From the NCBI GenBank assembly GCA_023614405.1, contig CM042685.1, forward strand, positions 234,897,661-234,961,660: a DNA stretch of 64,000 bases, in the 5' to 3' direction. Position numbers and translations under genes: made by a program. The DNA comes from Avena insularis. Lineage: Eukaryota > Streptophyta > Magnoliopsida > Poales > Poaceae. Below are positions 44,710-55,793 of this stretch, piece by piece (the stretch's first letter is position 1; every line of letters starts with the position of its first letter). Below the pieces are notes generated by a model. That model saw nothing but the letters and a program-made list of their open reading frames with translations. It did not search any database and was not told the origin of the DNA.

Positions 44710-45379
44710 CCCACCTGCGTTCAGCATCAATGTTGCCACCCATCGATGGCTAATGCATGCGCCGGGATGCTCCTTCGTCTTCATAACTCATACACGCCTT
44801 CTAGCACCATTGGTGTTCATCTCCTACTAAATCCAGGGACTCTTGACATCGAACTAGCCATGAAAAGTTGTGACTTCGAGCATCCCACACTCCTGTAAGT
44901 TCCATCCCATGTTATTGGTATAGGCATACTACATGTATTTTATCATGTAGTACTCCCTCTGTTTCAAATTACTCCGCGCGCACGCTTACCTAGGTGGCCT
45001 AGTATTCTTTCATTTTTTATCAAAAAATTCTTAGAATTTTTGGTATACGTAGTACATATTTCATACTATCTATTTCAAAAATCTTAGGATTTTTTTGAAT
45101 GAGAAATGAGGAAGTACTAGCCCATCTACGTAAGCGCGCCGGCGGAGTAATTTGATACAGAGGGAGTACTATATAAGCATTGCCGATGATTCAGTGGACC
45201 CCTGATTAATTTGATGTCAGACATGTTTTTGCACATGCAGTGGTGCCTCTAATCTTGGGTGTGGTGGCAACGACGATTATACATGCGTGTATTTTCCTTC
45301 TGTTTTGCTATTGTGCATGTCAAACAAAAAAGAGAAGCCCTTGAAATTCTTATCGTATTCTTCCACGTTTCTCCTATAG
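44710..45379 (+). pseudogene. Possible two-exon host gene fragment with a MITE in its intron
   Basis: Exon A (44710-44894) is open after an acceptor-like TTCTGCAG and ends at a good donor, CTCCT/GTAAGT. The candidate intron, 44895-45240 (346 bp), ends GCACATGCAG and contains the Stowaway element. Exon B (45241-45379) continues in phase with LGASNLGCGGNDDYTC and stops at TAG 45377-45379. Joining keeps the frame. I do not recognise the protein; it may be a decayed gene or chance. No upstream start is assigned. Confidence 0.25.
44953..45166. mobile_element. Stowaway MITE
   Basis: 214 bp with terminal inverted repeats CTCCCTCTGTTTCAAATTAC and its inverse (GTAATTTGATACAGAGGGAG), flanked by TA at 44951-44952 and 45167-45168. 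CTCCCTCYGT plus a TA duplication is diagnostic of grass Stowaway (Tc1/mariner-mobilised) elements. Confidence 0.92.
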
Positions 45380-46059
45380 ATGGATACCGGTCATATGCGT
45401 TTTCCCCATTATAATTGACACTACGGTGAAGTGGAGTAATAAATTCATTTTTAACATGGCCCATGTATTTCTAATATTCCATGTATTTTCTTATTTTTCT
45501 GTGTTCGCAGACTGGAGCAACGATCAACAGATCAGTTGTTTTCTTGCTTATTGACAAAGAATCAGATTCGAGAGTATGCGAGTTGGTGCTCTGGAATGAT
45601 TTATTATTTTCCCCATTAGAGTAACATGGCTGAACCATTTAATACTGTACGTTCCAAGTCCTTAATGGAGTTATTAGAGTACAAAAAAAGGATTATATGT
45701 AGTATTGCAAGTTGGAAATTGACGATACTAGGCTATCGTGGGACTTTCTCGCGGGTGGAGCTTATACGTCATACTCCATGACCTTTCATGAGTTTATTAG
45801 AGAGCACCCTACTCTCATAGACTGTGACGTTTTAACAGTCAGACTCATATAGGTGTGTTCTTTAAAAGATGTTCTGCAAGGCAACATCTTTGCTTAGGAT
45901 AAGTCATTTAGAACACATTAAGATAATAAATCAACCTGCCGTGTAGAATAAGAAAGTATTGCATCTTTATGAGTGGTGTTTAAGTAGGGATACTTTCCTC
46001 TCAGCTAACCAACAACTTGTCTCCCAATTCTAATTCACGGGATCTCCAATCACATAGAG
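45380..46059. other. Intergenic stretch, probably the 3' end of the decayed copia element
   Basis: No gene seen. From about 45765 the sequence could be untranslated 3' interior or LTR of the minus-strand copia pol that begins at 46060, but no TG...CA border or polypurine tract is convincing. Confidence 0.35.
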
Positions 46060-46790
46060 TGGTTTACCACTATGGAAAGCTCAAATTGTGGGTCTCATAC
46101 CCATTTCCTTTGATGCATTTTCTATCACATTGCGTGATAGACCCTTTGTGAAGGGATGTACCAAGTTTTAGATATTTGGATATAATCCAATGCAATAACT
46201 CTGGAGTTTCTCATTTTCCTAACAGATTTCAGTCTCCTTTTCACATCTCTTGATGACTTCATATTATCCTTAGAACGATTTACCTTGAAAATCACAGTTT
46301 GATTATCACAGTTCATAAGGATTGCGGGCATTGGTTTTTCAACCACAGGTAAGTTCATCAAGAGTTCACGAAGCCACTTTGCTTCAACAGTGGCTGTGTC
46401 TAATGCTGTGAGTTCTGCTTCTATAGTTGGCCTTGTTAAGATGGTGTGCTTGCAAGACTTCCAAGAAACAGCGCCACCAGCAAGTGTGAATACATATCCA
46501 CTCGTGGCCTTTATCTCGTCAGCATCAGATATCTAATTTGAATCACTATAACCCTCTAGTACCCTCGGATACCTGGTATAGTGAATGGCATAGCTTGCAG
46601 TGCCTTTTAGATAGCGCATAACTCTCTCAAGAGCATGCTAGTGATCATCTCCTGGATTTGAAACAAATCGTCTGAATTTGCTTACAGCAAAGGCGATGTC
46701 AGGCCTCGTGGCACTAGCTAAATACATAAGCGAGCCAATAATTTGAGAGTATCTCAGTTGATCTCTAGAATTTTCTTAATTCTTTCGAAG
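46060..46790 (-). pseudogene. Copia RNase H, decayed
   Basis: The minus-strand translation gives [39 protein letters not shown] and [18 protein letters not shown], the RNase H blocks of copia pol. Frame breaks occur near 46361 and 46545 (stop), and a stop near 46125 ends the domain. It continues the reverse transcriptase at 46791-48020. Confidence 0.8.
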
Positions 46791-48020
46791 CTACACACTA
46801 GGATCATAAGGTGTAGGAGAAAACTTGAAGTCGCTATACCCGAAACGACTCAAGACCTTTTCCACATAGTGGGACTGAAGCAATGTAATCCTACCATCAT
46901 CATCTCTCAATAACTTGATGTTCAGGATGACATCAGCTACTCCCAGATCCTTCATCTCAAAGGAACGAGATAAGAAATCTTTGACCTCCTTAATTGCATT
47001 AAGTTTGGTTCCGAAAATCAGTATGTCATCAACATACAAACAAAGGATGACTCCCTCACCCCCACCATGGCGATGGTACACACATTTATCAGCTTCATTT
47101 ACAACAAATCCTGCGGCTGTTAAAGTTCTTTCGAACTTCTCATGCCACTGCTTAGGGGCTTGTTTTAGGACATATACAGACTTCAACAACTTGCACACCT
47201 TTCCTTCTTGACCATTTACCACAAAGCCATCTGGCTGATCCATGTAAATTTCCTCATCCAACTCTCCATTAAGGAAAGCTGTCTTAACGTCCATTTGATG
47301 AACGAGAAGACCATAAGAGGCAGCCAATGAGAGTAATACTCGAATGGTGGTCAATCTGGCAACAAGCGAGTAAGTGTTAAAGAAGTCTTCACCTTCTTTT
47401 TGAGTATATCCCTTGGACACAAGCCGTGCCTTGTACTTCTCAATAGTACCATCAGGTCTAAACTTTTTCTTAAACACCCACTTGCATCCTACAGGTTTGC
47501 ACCCATAAGGGCGATCAGTGATCTCCCATGTTCCATTAGCTAAGATGGAATTCATCTCACTATGGACGGCCTCCTTCCAATAGTCAGCATCAGGAGATGC
47601 ATATGCTTCTGAAATGGAAGTGGGAGTGTCATCCACAAGGTACATAATGAAATCATCACCAATGGACTTTGCAGTCCTTTGTATCTTGCTCCTTTTAGGA
47701 ATTTCATTATCATCTTCCTTAGGACTTTCAGAGTGTTCAATTGAAATGGTAGGTTCAGAAAATATAGCAAATTCCTGATTAGATAAACTAGGTATCTCCG
47801 AATTTGATGAGTTAGGTTTATCCTTCATAGGAAAGATATCCTTAAATAAATTCGTATCAGTCAACTCCATGATTATACCGATATGAATGTCAGGTACTTC
47901 AAATTTTAATATCAAGAATCTATAACCAATGCTATGAAAAACATAGCCCAGAAAAACACAATCAATGGTTTTTGGTTCAAGCTTGTGCTTCTTGGGGATT
48001 GGTACATTAACCTTTGCCAA
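46791..48020 (-). pseudogene. Copia integrase C-terminus and reverse transcriptase, 409 codons open
   Basis: The longest open frame in the window. It begins in the integrase tail (KKHKLEPKTIDCVFLGY) and passes an acidic linker. It contains the full RT core: MNSILANGTWEITDRPYG, GCKWVFKKKFRPDGTIEKY, HQMDVKTAFLNGELDEEI, LKQAPKQWHEKFERT and the catalytic CLYVDDILIFGT. The catalytic Asp pair is intact. EDFFNTYSLVARLTTIR differs from the usual ETYSPVA. Upstream integrase and downstream RNase H are broken, so it is a remnant despite its length. The surrounding element lacks identifiable LTRs. Confidence 0.88.
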
Positions 48021-48049
48021 ACAACCCCAAGTACGTAAGTAAGAGAGTT

Positions 48050-48667
48050 TTAATCTTTTCTTCTACCATTCTTTGAATAGAGTAATTTTTTGTTCTTTGT
48101 GGGAACTTGGTTTAGGACATGACACGCAGTCAATAGTGCCTCCCCCCACCATTCCTTGGAGAGACTGGATGTGTATAACATGGCGTTAACCAAATCTGTT
48201 AGAGTATGGTTCTTTCTTTCGGCTACTCTATTTGACTGGGGTGAGTAGGGAGGAGTCCTCTCATGAATTATGCCATGTTCCACATAAAAGAAATCAAACT
48301 CGTTGGAAAAATACTCTCCACCACGATCAGACCTAAGCCGTTTAATCTTTCGATCAAGTTGATTTTATGCCTTAAATTTATAGATTTTGAAGAAACTCAA
48401 AGCCTCATCTTTTGATTTCAGAAGATACACATGACAATATCTCGTAGAGTCATCGATCAAAGTCATGAAGTATTTCTTTCCATCTTTTGTCAACACACCA
48501 TTCATCTCACAAATATCAGAATGTATGAGCTCTAGTGGTGTTAAATTTCTCACTTCTGCAGTCGTATGTGACTTGCGAGGTTGTTTAGCTTGCACACAGA
48601 CTTGGCACTTAGATCCCTTAACAGTTGTGAAATCAGGGATTAAATTTATTTTGGCTAGCCGCGTCAT
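48050..48667 (-). pseudogene. Copia integrase core, frameshifted
   Basis: Minus strand: SKCQVCVQAKQPRKSH (zinc-binding end), LELIHSDICEMNG (first Asp) and LIDDSTRYCHVYLLKSKDE. A shift near 48365 is followed by RLRSDRGGEYFSNEF (second Asp, near 48310-48350). SPQSNRVAERKNHTLTD holds the catalytic Glu. NRVAERKN replaces NGVAERKN. All three catalytic residues are present, but the frame is broken at least twice. Confidence 0.85.
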
Positions 48668-48700
48668 ATAACCAAAATTAATATGACAAAGACGAGAGTG

Positions 48701-49087
48701 TCAGACATTTAATTCAAAATTCGTGTAAATATAATTAACAACTTTATTACAAATGTCTGATAGAGATAAGCGGAACAAGCCTCCGCACTCATAGCCTTTA
48801 CCAACAAAGGTTCCATACTTAGAAATTACAAATCTATTGGACTCAAATACAATTTTGTAGTCATCTCGACAAAGAAGAGATCTGCTCATAAGGTTTTTAT
48901 TTGTTGAGGGAACATGATGCACGTTCTTCAGACGCACGGTCTTTTCTGAAGTGAATTTCAGATCGACCGTACCAACATCATGAACAGAAGCATGCGAGCC
49001 GTTCCTAATCAGCACGGTTTGAGTCCCTCTGACCTGATATGAAGAAAACATGAAAATATCAAAACAGACATGTACATTAGCGCACAT
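48701..49087 (-). pseudogene. Copia protease tail / GAG-pre-integrase
   Basis: The minus-strand frame of 128 codons reads RGTQTVLIRNGSHASVHDV, TVRLKNVHHVPSTNKNLMS and DYKIVFESNRFVISKYGTF, the segment between copia protease and integrase. The protease active site and gag are not found upstream; the element is cut near 49140. Confidence 0.75.
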
Positions 49088-49159
49088 GTCAATCCACCAA
49101 TCAGGAGAATGATATAATGAAAGAACAGTAGGTAATATATCACTCAGTTCGTATTTATT

Positions 49160-49420
49160 TATTTCGTATTAAAAGTTCACTCGAGCAAAACGTTTTAAAA
49201 CTCGGCTCGGCGAGATTCCTGCAGCCCCGCGCGCGCGTCGTGACGAGGCGAGCGAGGAGAAGGAGAAACGCGCGTGTATATATCTTCTCTTCTCAAGCTC
49301 GTACAAGTGGTGGAAGAGCTCTCCTTGTAAGCTAGTCCAACTTCACTCAACTAGCAATGTGAGACTAAACATTTGTCCCATCTCTTGTCTTGCATGAATG
49401 AACTAAATGGGCCTCTAGGA
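49160..49420 (+). repeat. Possible copia LTR fragment with TATA box
   Basis: GC-rich CGAGGCGAGCGAGGAG, then CGTGTATATATCTTC (near 49273), then CATTTGTCCCATCTCTTGTC resemble the promoter and R-U5 of some grass copia LTRs. The orientation is opposite to the adjacent pol. No borders seen. Confidence 0.3.
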
Positions 49421-51689
49421 TTTCAGAAATTTATTGGCATATAATAAATGAGCTGGATCTATTTAGACAAAAATTGCAACAATATGTACATGTAAACTTT
49501 TGTGATGGATCTTCGGTACAACTTTTACCGATTATTACCATTTCAACCGTCCCTTGATTTGTCTTGTAATGGTGGTCAGTGGCCTAAGTCTCATCTCGGC
49601 CTCTTCAACTCTTGTCCAGGAACGACCGACCGACATCCCGCATGGCGAACAACTGGTGGATACTAACCATGACCTTGTTGTCCTCGTTCTTTGCTCGAGT
49701 TGGCATCTGAAAACAATCCAGTTTTTTTTCAAAGCAGACCTTGTTAGAGTGTCATCTGCCACTACCACCCGACTGGCACCGGTTGCGCTTATCGCACTAG
49801 GGTTGATTTCCGTCTCTCGAGTCCAGCGGGCTTGGTATTTTTTGTTTTGTAAATGGCATATAAGTAATAAAAAATATAATTTTTTTACATAGATACCTAT
49901 CATGCACATGTTATCTATATATCTACTAGGTTTCGCTAAATAAACCGTTATATTGTAGACTATACAAAAAATGACATTTGTGTGGTAAAATAAATTAGAT
50001 TTTTATCCCACATCTGTCTTTTTGTGTACATGATAGGCGATATGATATTTTGAGGAAACTTGTGTCATACGCACTATATATGTATATGTAGTTGTATATT
50101 TATTTTATGAATTTTGGGAGACCCTAAAATGTAGTTTATTTTTGGAAAAACATAAACTAGGAGCTACTGGGAGAGTTTCCCTATCGTGTGTACTCTGAAC
50201 AGGTCTTGTTGCCATTGTCTAGTCCCACCGACCCATAAAGCTTAATAATCCACTAATTCCTGAATGGAAGAGAAAAGACCGAAGAACCAATGAAAAAAGG
50301 CCCTACATCCCGGTCCAGTTAGAAACAACATGATGGTTCGTCCCCCCAGAATGGTCCGAAAGAAAAGGATCTCGAGTTTAGACCCTACTCTAATGGCGAG
50401 GTATAAGACTGGATCATAGGAGCTCCTCTAGACCCGCACAAGCCATATCCAGTGGACTTGAACCTAATTGAGTTCTAACTTAATTTTCAGTCGATTGAGA
50501 ATTAGCAAAAAACCGGATGTACATATGGTTGCATTTTTCCAACCCATTTTTTTTTGCAAAAATCATTATGCATACCTTTAATTATGTACTTACCATTTTT
50601 TTAAAAATAAATTAAATATAATAGCCTATCCTATTCTCTCTCTCTTGTTGACTTCATTTATCCTTTAAGCACAAATTCACACGAAGGAAGAATCTGCAGT
50701 ATGTTTTTATGCGTCTACATATGTCCCTAAAAATGCTATACTTCATTTACAATAGGAGGTCCTTGGAGGCTTAACAAAAAAAATTGGTCTTTGTCGTAAG
50801 CACCCGCGCAAGTAAGCACTCATGCTCAAAGGAATTATTAACTTCTCTAAGCATCTTTCTTAAGCAGCTTGCACCAGGAAAGAAGAAGTTACATGAAGAA
50901 CTTTTGAAAAAACACATGATACTCCACACGAGGTTGTAAAGTTCAATCCACTACCTTGTCTCCTTCAAGATATGATTTCACTATTTTTTGTGAGACTGTT
51001 CTAATCCCTAACTCTTGTATCCAAAATCTTGTTGTTGGCACCTAAGATCTATGATATCTTGATGTATGAGATCCTCTAGGCGCTCTCTAAACAAGATCTG
51101 GTAGTACTCACACATTCATAATAGTGGAAAAAGATTTGGACAACTTCGGTTCATGGTGTTTCCTATCAAGTTGGGAGGTTTTTCACGTAAAAGGATTAGT
51201 GTCCCTGTAAGTTGATTTGCTAATGCATTTCTGAATTCTGAAATCTTAAGCAATTGACAAGACAATGGCTCCATGAGCGTCTAACCAAGTGCGAACACAT
51301 TTCTCCATATATGTTGTTGTATTTGTTTTCTTCCATGAAGAGTAACGATCCGTAGAGTTAGCACATGAGTGCTGCTAAAGTTTACAACTTTTCCCGCTAT
51401 GTATTTTGTAGATCATGTTATGAGTATGCTAATCTCCAAATTGAGGGTTAACCAATATGCCCAGTTTTCTAGCACACCCTTTCGGAAGAAAAAAGTTAAA
51501 ATCTGACAATAAACCAGAGCAATTAACTTATTGATGATATATATAGAAATACAATCGAAGTGTACAATACATGGTTGTTTGTATAAAGAACACGAGCACA
51601 CGGTTGCAACAAATCAAATGTGAAAGTGGAACAGTTCCATCTCAAGAAATTAACAACGAAGTACGGCCGTATGTGCAACGGTACGCCTG
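49421..51689. other. Intergenic, no recognised gene
   Basis: Over 2 kb, mostly AT-rich, with only short ORFs. I see no protein motif, tRNA or clear repeat border. It includes the 3' flank of the second hybrid proline-rich protein gene. Confidence 0.5.
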
Positions 51690-52115
51690 TTAATGGGCTA
51701 CGCATGTGAAATCGGACGGGCACTTTTTGCCACAGTGATTGAGAAGGAGGGTGATATCCACAGGGACGTTGAGGTGCACGATACCAAGGACGTTTGCCTT
51801 GACGGCGGTGTAGAGGCATACGGCGGCGTCAAGGTCGACCAACCCCCGTAGCAGCGGGCAGCACTGGTCGTAGGCCGGAACGCCAACCTTGAGGCCGAGC
51901 AGCCCACCTAGAACATTGGCACACACCCTCAGGTTGAGCACGTCGATGGAGCACTGCCTACCATGTTCGTGCCCTCCTCCTCCGTGGTATGGCGGCGGGA
52001 CGACAACGGGTGGCGTCGGCACGACAACCGGCGGCTGGCAATATTGTCCGCAACCGTTCACTGCGACGGCGGAGAGGAGGCTGAGGGCAACGAAGAGAGC
52101 AACCTTGGATGCCAT
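51690..52115 (-). CDS. Hybrid proline-rich protein / LTP-like, with one motif cysteine replaced
   Basis: 141 residues from the ATG at 52115. An upstream in-frame ATG (52181) would add 22 residues with no signal-peptide character, so [19 protein letters not shown] is chosen as the start. A signal peptide (1-20) is followed by a proline-rich linker with PPVVVP repeats and a Gly/His stretch (27-53), then the hydrophobic-seed domain. The cysteines are C55, C65, C85-C86, C100, C128 and C138. The usual CLC reads C100-L-Y102, so the sixth motif Cys is lost. An additional C132 occurs. The protein is secreted to the cell wall by family analogy. It is a paralogue of the gene at 42495-42944. Confidence 0.9.
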   Translation of the reverse strand: MASKVALFVALSLLSAVAVNGCGQYCQPPVVVPTPPVVVPPPYHGGGGHEHGRQCSIDVLNLRVCANVLGGLLGLKVGVPAYDQCCPLLRGLVDLDAAVCLYTAVKANVLGIVHLNVPVDITLLLNHCGKKCPSDFTCVAH

Positions 52116-52200
52116 TGTGATCGTGTGTGCACAGAGTGTTGCTGCAGCTTTTGCTTGGGTAGTGGTGTTTTTGGGATGCAAGAGAGCTTGAGGAGTGTTG

Positions 52201-52208
52201 TATTTATA
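52201..52208 (-). promoter_or_regulatory. TATA box of the second hybrid proline-rich protein gene
   Basis: TATAAATA on the minus strand, about 86 bp upstream of the chosen ATG at 52115. It is the same octamer and nearly the same distance as in the paralogue. It also favours the ATG at 52115 over the one at 52181, which would leave a leader of near zero. Confidence 0.72.
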
Positions 52209-53058
52209 GCCGGTGAGATCGAGCCTGTTTGACGTAGGAGCTTACGTTTGCATGGATGATCATACATGGCCATGTGTAATTCGATCGGTTCAAATACTGC
52301 TCGACCGTTCCTGCAGGATGCCAGTTGTTTTAGAGAGATAGGACAAGATTTTGGCATGGGGGAGTTGTCATGGACTCATGCTTAGGCTTTGTTAATTTTG
52401 GCGATAAGGCAACAAGTTGAGCAATCCCATCCCCCGTGCATGTTCATGCACGTTAGACAACAGACGACAACAGACGACAGTGAACACTACAAGAACCATA
52501 TCATGCAACGCTTCATATTTTAGAGTGAAAGGACAAGCGATTACATTAGCAAGTACTGCAAGCATGTGGCGTACGCGCTTGGACCTAATTAGCAGTACGC
52601 AGCGTAGAGAAAGGAACAAAATGGGCGCCCATAGCCACCGGAAGGTAAGCCGATATCGAGGGTTACGTTACCTCCATTCGTATATACTATATTATTGGTG
52701 CATGAAGCCTATGTGAGGTGAGATCGATACCATGGAACAACCTGGGGCAATGTTTACTTTTTTGGTTTTCAAACTAAACGTGATAAAAGAAAAGAGCAAA
52801 AACAATCAAACCAAAGATAGACAAGGAGGACTGCTCGAAGCATTGCCACAGGCTTTATTGCTCTATCCAGAAATCAGAATAAGGTACTCTCCGCGCTATT
52901 CTCGTTTCGGTGGTGCGTCTAGCGCCGACGAAGGCTGTACTATTTTGGGATCTGATCGTTTTTCGTATTTTTTGTGTGGTTTGAAGTCAGTCTTTTCCGA
53001 TTTATGATTGTCATCTTCGACGATGGTTGCTACTCTTGTGCGTTGGTTTTTTGGGGCC
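52209..53058. other. Upstream region of the second gene, no other gene recognised
   Basis: It contains the promoter region of the minus-strand gene. I see no ORF with recognisable content and no repeat borders until the Harbinger end at 53062. Confidence 0.45.
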
Positions 53059-54818
53059 TTAGAGCATCTCCAGCAGACGCGCTATATCGGCCGCGCGCTA
53101 AAAAAACTGTCGGTATGCAGCACGCTCAGCAAAAAACGTCCCTCTAGCAGGCGTTGTAAACCGCACGGAGCTGCAAATTTTTTTGGACGCGCGGCGTTTT
53201 GCACTATCCGAAGCGCCAAATATGACGCGTCCGCTGCAGCGCGTGGCATCCTCTCCCACGCGTGAGTACAGCCAACGGCTGGAAATTTCACCCCGCATCC
53301 GTGCCTCCATTTTCCTCCCCCGCGCCGCCGCCGAATGATTTCGCCTGCGCCGGTTGTTTTCGCCCCCCCCCCCCCCTCCGCACTCTACTTCGCCGCCGCG
53401 CCATAGGTCCGCCTCCCCCGTGCCTCCTCCCGGCATTTTTAGCGTTCCGCCGCGCTGTACCGAGCGGGCGCCTCCGCCACCGCCGCCACCGACGGGCACA
53501 AGACCCGTGCCACCGACGGCACCTAGCCTTCCTCCTATTGCTAGCGGCGCGCTCCAGCGGCGACCATGTCGTCCTCAACCCTACTTTCAGCATGGTGCCG
53601 CCAAGATGCTCGCCGATTTGCTCGCAAGGTATGCGCCTCCACCCGCCGTCAACATTTTGTGTTCGAATTTTCAGTTAAAAGTTAGTAGTAGTAAAGTCAT
53701 TTCATATGTATATTTGTAGAGTCTATCATACGATCCATCGGATGACGAGTATGATATAGAAGAAGAAGAGAACATATCAATATTATTGGCATACCGCGCT
53801 ATCAAGAAGCCAAAAATAGGAGGATCGGTGTTCGGTAGACAAAAATTATGGAGATAAAGGATTGAAGGGCATGAGAAGTTAACGCTGTCGTAATTTAATA
53901 AAAATCCGATATTTCCCAAAACCTATCTCCGGCGGCGTTTTTGGATGAGCATCAACTTATTCTAGCACATCGCAACGGAGGTTATGAAGTATGATCGGTT
54001 CTTTAAGAAACAAAGAAATGCCGCCAGAGAACTCGGTCATAGCACCTATCAGAAGGTGACCCCCGCCTTGCGTATGTTGGCATGCGGTAATATCGACGGA
54101 TCTAATTGACGACCACTTGGCCATGGGTGAGAGCACTTCTATCATGTGTGTCAAGCGCTTTGCCGTAGCAATTGTGAAGGTTTTCGGATCCACATACTTA
54201 AGATCCCCCAATGCACAAGACACGACAAGACTTTTGGAGTTCAACGCTAACCAGGGATTTCTAGGTATGCTTGGCTCAATTAATTGTATGCATTGGAGTT
54301 GAAAGAATTGTCCAGCGGCATGTCATGGACAATTCAAAGGGTACAAAAAGGATGCCACTATAGTCCTTGAAGAGGTCGCCGATCATGAGACTTGGATATG
54401 GCATGTTCTTCAACGGTCACCACTAATGACAAGACTCTGCAATGCGGGAAGGTCTATTGGTGGAGTTTGAAGCAAATGTCCATAAGTATAACTATGGCTA
54501 CTTTCTCGCCGACGACATCTATCCAAGGTGGCAAACATTTGTGAAGCCGGTTGTTCAACCACGAGGTAAGAAACAAACCCAATTTCATAGTGCACAAGCG
54601 GCGGCTAGGAAAGATATAGAGAGCATCTGAGATTTTGCAAGCCCAATTTGCTATTGTGAGGGGACCGGCTAGATTTTGGGATCAAGAGAGCCTTTGGTAT
54701 ATCATGACTGCTTGTGTCATCATGCATAATATGATTATAGAGGATGACCGTGGAAAAAATGTGGATCATACCCACTATGAATTGATGGGGGTTCTTGTGC
54801 AAGTGAGAAGGTCCGCAC
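53059..54818 (+). mobile_element. PIF/Harbinger DNA transposon, right part outside window
   Basis: TTA at 53059-53061 is followed by GAGCATCTCCAGCAGACGCG, a typical Harbinger terminal repeat with a 3-bp TTA duplication. A GC-rich 5' part (53150-53550) with Pro-rich non-coding frames follows, then a Harbinger transposase remnant. A copia element inserted at 54819, so the right end would lie beyond it, outside the window. Confidence 0.75.
53718..54818 (+). pseudogene. Harbinger transposase (DDE_Tnp_4/HARBI1-like), decayed and interrupted
   Basis: The acidic N-terminal stretch (YDPSDDEYDIEEEEN) is near 53725. LGHSTYQKVTPALRMLACG and DDHLAMGESTSIMCVKRFA, then FLGMLGSINCMHWS, follow; SINCMHW has Asn where the first catalytic Asp is usual. 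GQFKGYKKDATIVLEEVAD is next. YGYFLADDIYPRWQTFVKP carries the second Asp. The end, QAQFAIVRGPARFWDQ and MTACVIMHNMIIEDDRG, is cut at VQVRRSA by the copia LTR. Several frame changes and stops (for example TGA at 54300) show it is dead. Confidence 0.85.
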
Positions 54819-54947
54819 TGTTAAGAATAGACAACTTGTATTCCTCTGGGGCCAAAGGCCACAATATATAGTACATGTACATGTGGAAATATGCAGGAAA
54901 ACCCCCTAACAAGTGGGGACATACAATATACAAATATACATCTAACA
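54819..54947 (-). repeat. 129-bp 3' LTR of the short-LTR copia element
   Basis: Minus strand: starts TGTTAGATGTATATTTG, ends TCTATTCTTAACA. The termini TGTTA...TAACA form a 5-bp inverted repeat. It is bounded on one side by a G-rich polypurine tract and on the other by the transposase coding sequence. Confidence 0.8.
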
Positions 54948-54961
54948 CCCCCCCCTCAAAC
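54948..54961 (-). promoter_or_regulatory. Polypurine tract of the short-LTR copia element
   Basis: Minus strand GAGTTTGAGGGGGGGGG runs into the LTR start TGTTAGA. The pol stop codon (54962-54964) immediately precedes it, so pol runs to the very end of the interior. Confidence 0.8.
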
Positions 54962-55793
54962 TCATGGTGACTTGACAACACTGAGTTTGGAGAGAAAGAA
55001 AGTATGCTGCGCAATGGTCTGTGCCTTCGTAAAGAAATCCGCCAACTGTAACTCTGAAGGCACATAAACCGAAAGATGCACCTGAGCACGTGTATAGAAA
55101 GCATCAACACCAATATGCTTGGTAAGCTTATGCTTGACCGGATCACGTGCAATACTAATAGCGCCTGTACTCTTAGACAAAACCAGAGTGGGTGTGGTAA
55201 TAGAGACCCCAAAATCCGCAAGCAACCACCGTAACCAGGTCACCTCAGCAGTCAACAAGGCCATAGCACGCAACTCAGCCTCAACACTCGAACGGGAAAC
55301 CGCTGTCTGTTTCTTCGTCTTCCAAGCAATAAGCGAACCACCAAGAAACACACAGTAAGCAGAAAGTGAACGGCGATCCGTAGGATCACTCGCCCACGTA
55401 GCATCCGAATAGCACTGGAGCTGGAGGGAGCTGGAACAAGGAAAGAAAAGGCAACGAGTGATCGTGCCACGAAGATAACGAAGAACACGAAAAAAGATGA
55501 CTATAGTGAACAGTGGTAGGAGCGGAAACAAACTGACTCAGAATATTAACATGATAAAATATGTCAAGACGAGTGATAGCAAGATAAACAAGACTCCCAA
55601 CAAGATGGCGATAACGCGTCGGATCAAGAAGAGGATCACCATTAGTAGGACGAAGCTTGACATTAAGCTCCATAGGGGTCTCAACAGTGCGCTCATCCCC
55701 AAGAGCAGCACGAACAAGAAGGTCCTGGATATACTTTTCCTGGGATATGAAAAAACCATCAGAAGTGAAGGAAACCTCAATACCAAGAAAGTA
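54962..55793 (-). pseudogene. Copia RNase H and RT connection (short-LTR element)
   Basis: The frame 54962-55531 shows QCYSDATWASDPTDRRSLS (first Asp), SRSSVEAELRAMALLTAEV (Glu), VLSKSTGAISIARDPVKH (Ser-Lys-Ser where Asp-Ser is usual, losing one Asp) and TKHIGVDAFYTRAQV. A frame break near 55500 connects to LLDPTRYRHLVGSLVYLAI at 55386-55673. A further break lies near 55790. It ends in the stop beside the polypurine tract. Confidence 0.85.

Noticed and set aside
46791..48020. 409-codon ORF as a functional host gene
   Set aside because: It contains integrase-tail and reverse-transcriptase blocks and is flanked by broken integrase and RNase H of the same copia element.
49535..49909. Overlapping 112-codon (+) and 124-codon (-) frames
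   Set aside because: No domain in either, no TATA or splice context, and each is open only because the other strand is. Left unannotated.
52116..52181. Upstream in-frame ATG extending the second HyPRP by 22 residues
   Set aside because: The extension is not hydrophobic and would put the start about 20 bp from the TATA box. The ATG at 52115 is directly before a good signal peptide.
53262..53719. Pro/Arg-rich open frames in both strands near the Harbinger 5' end
   Set aside because: They are the result of GC-rich low-complexity sequence (poly-C run, CCGCC repeats) with several frames open at once.
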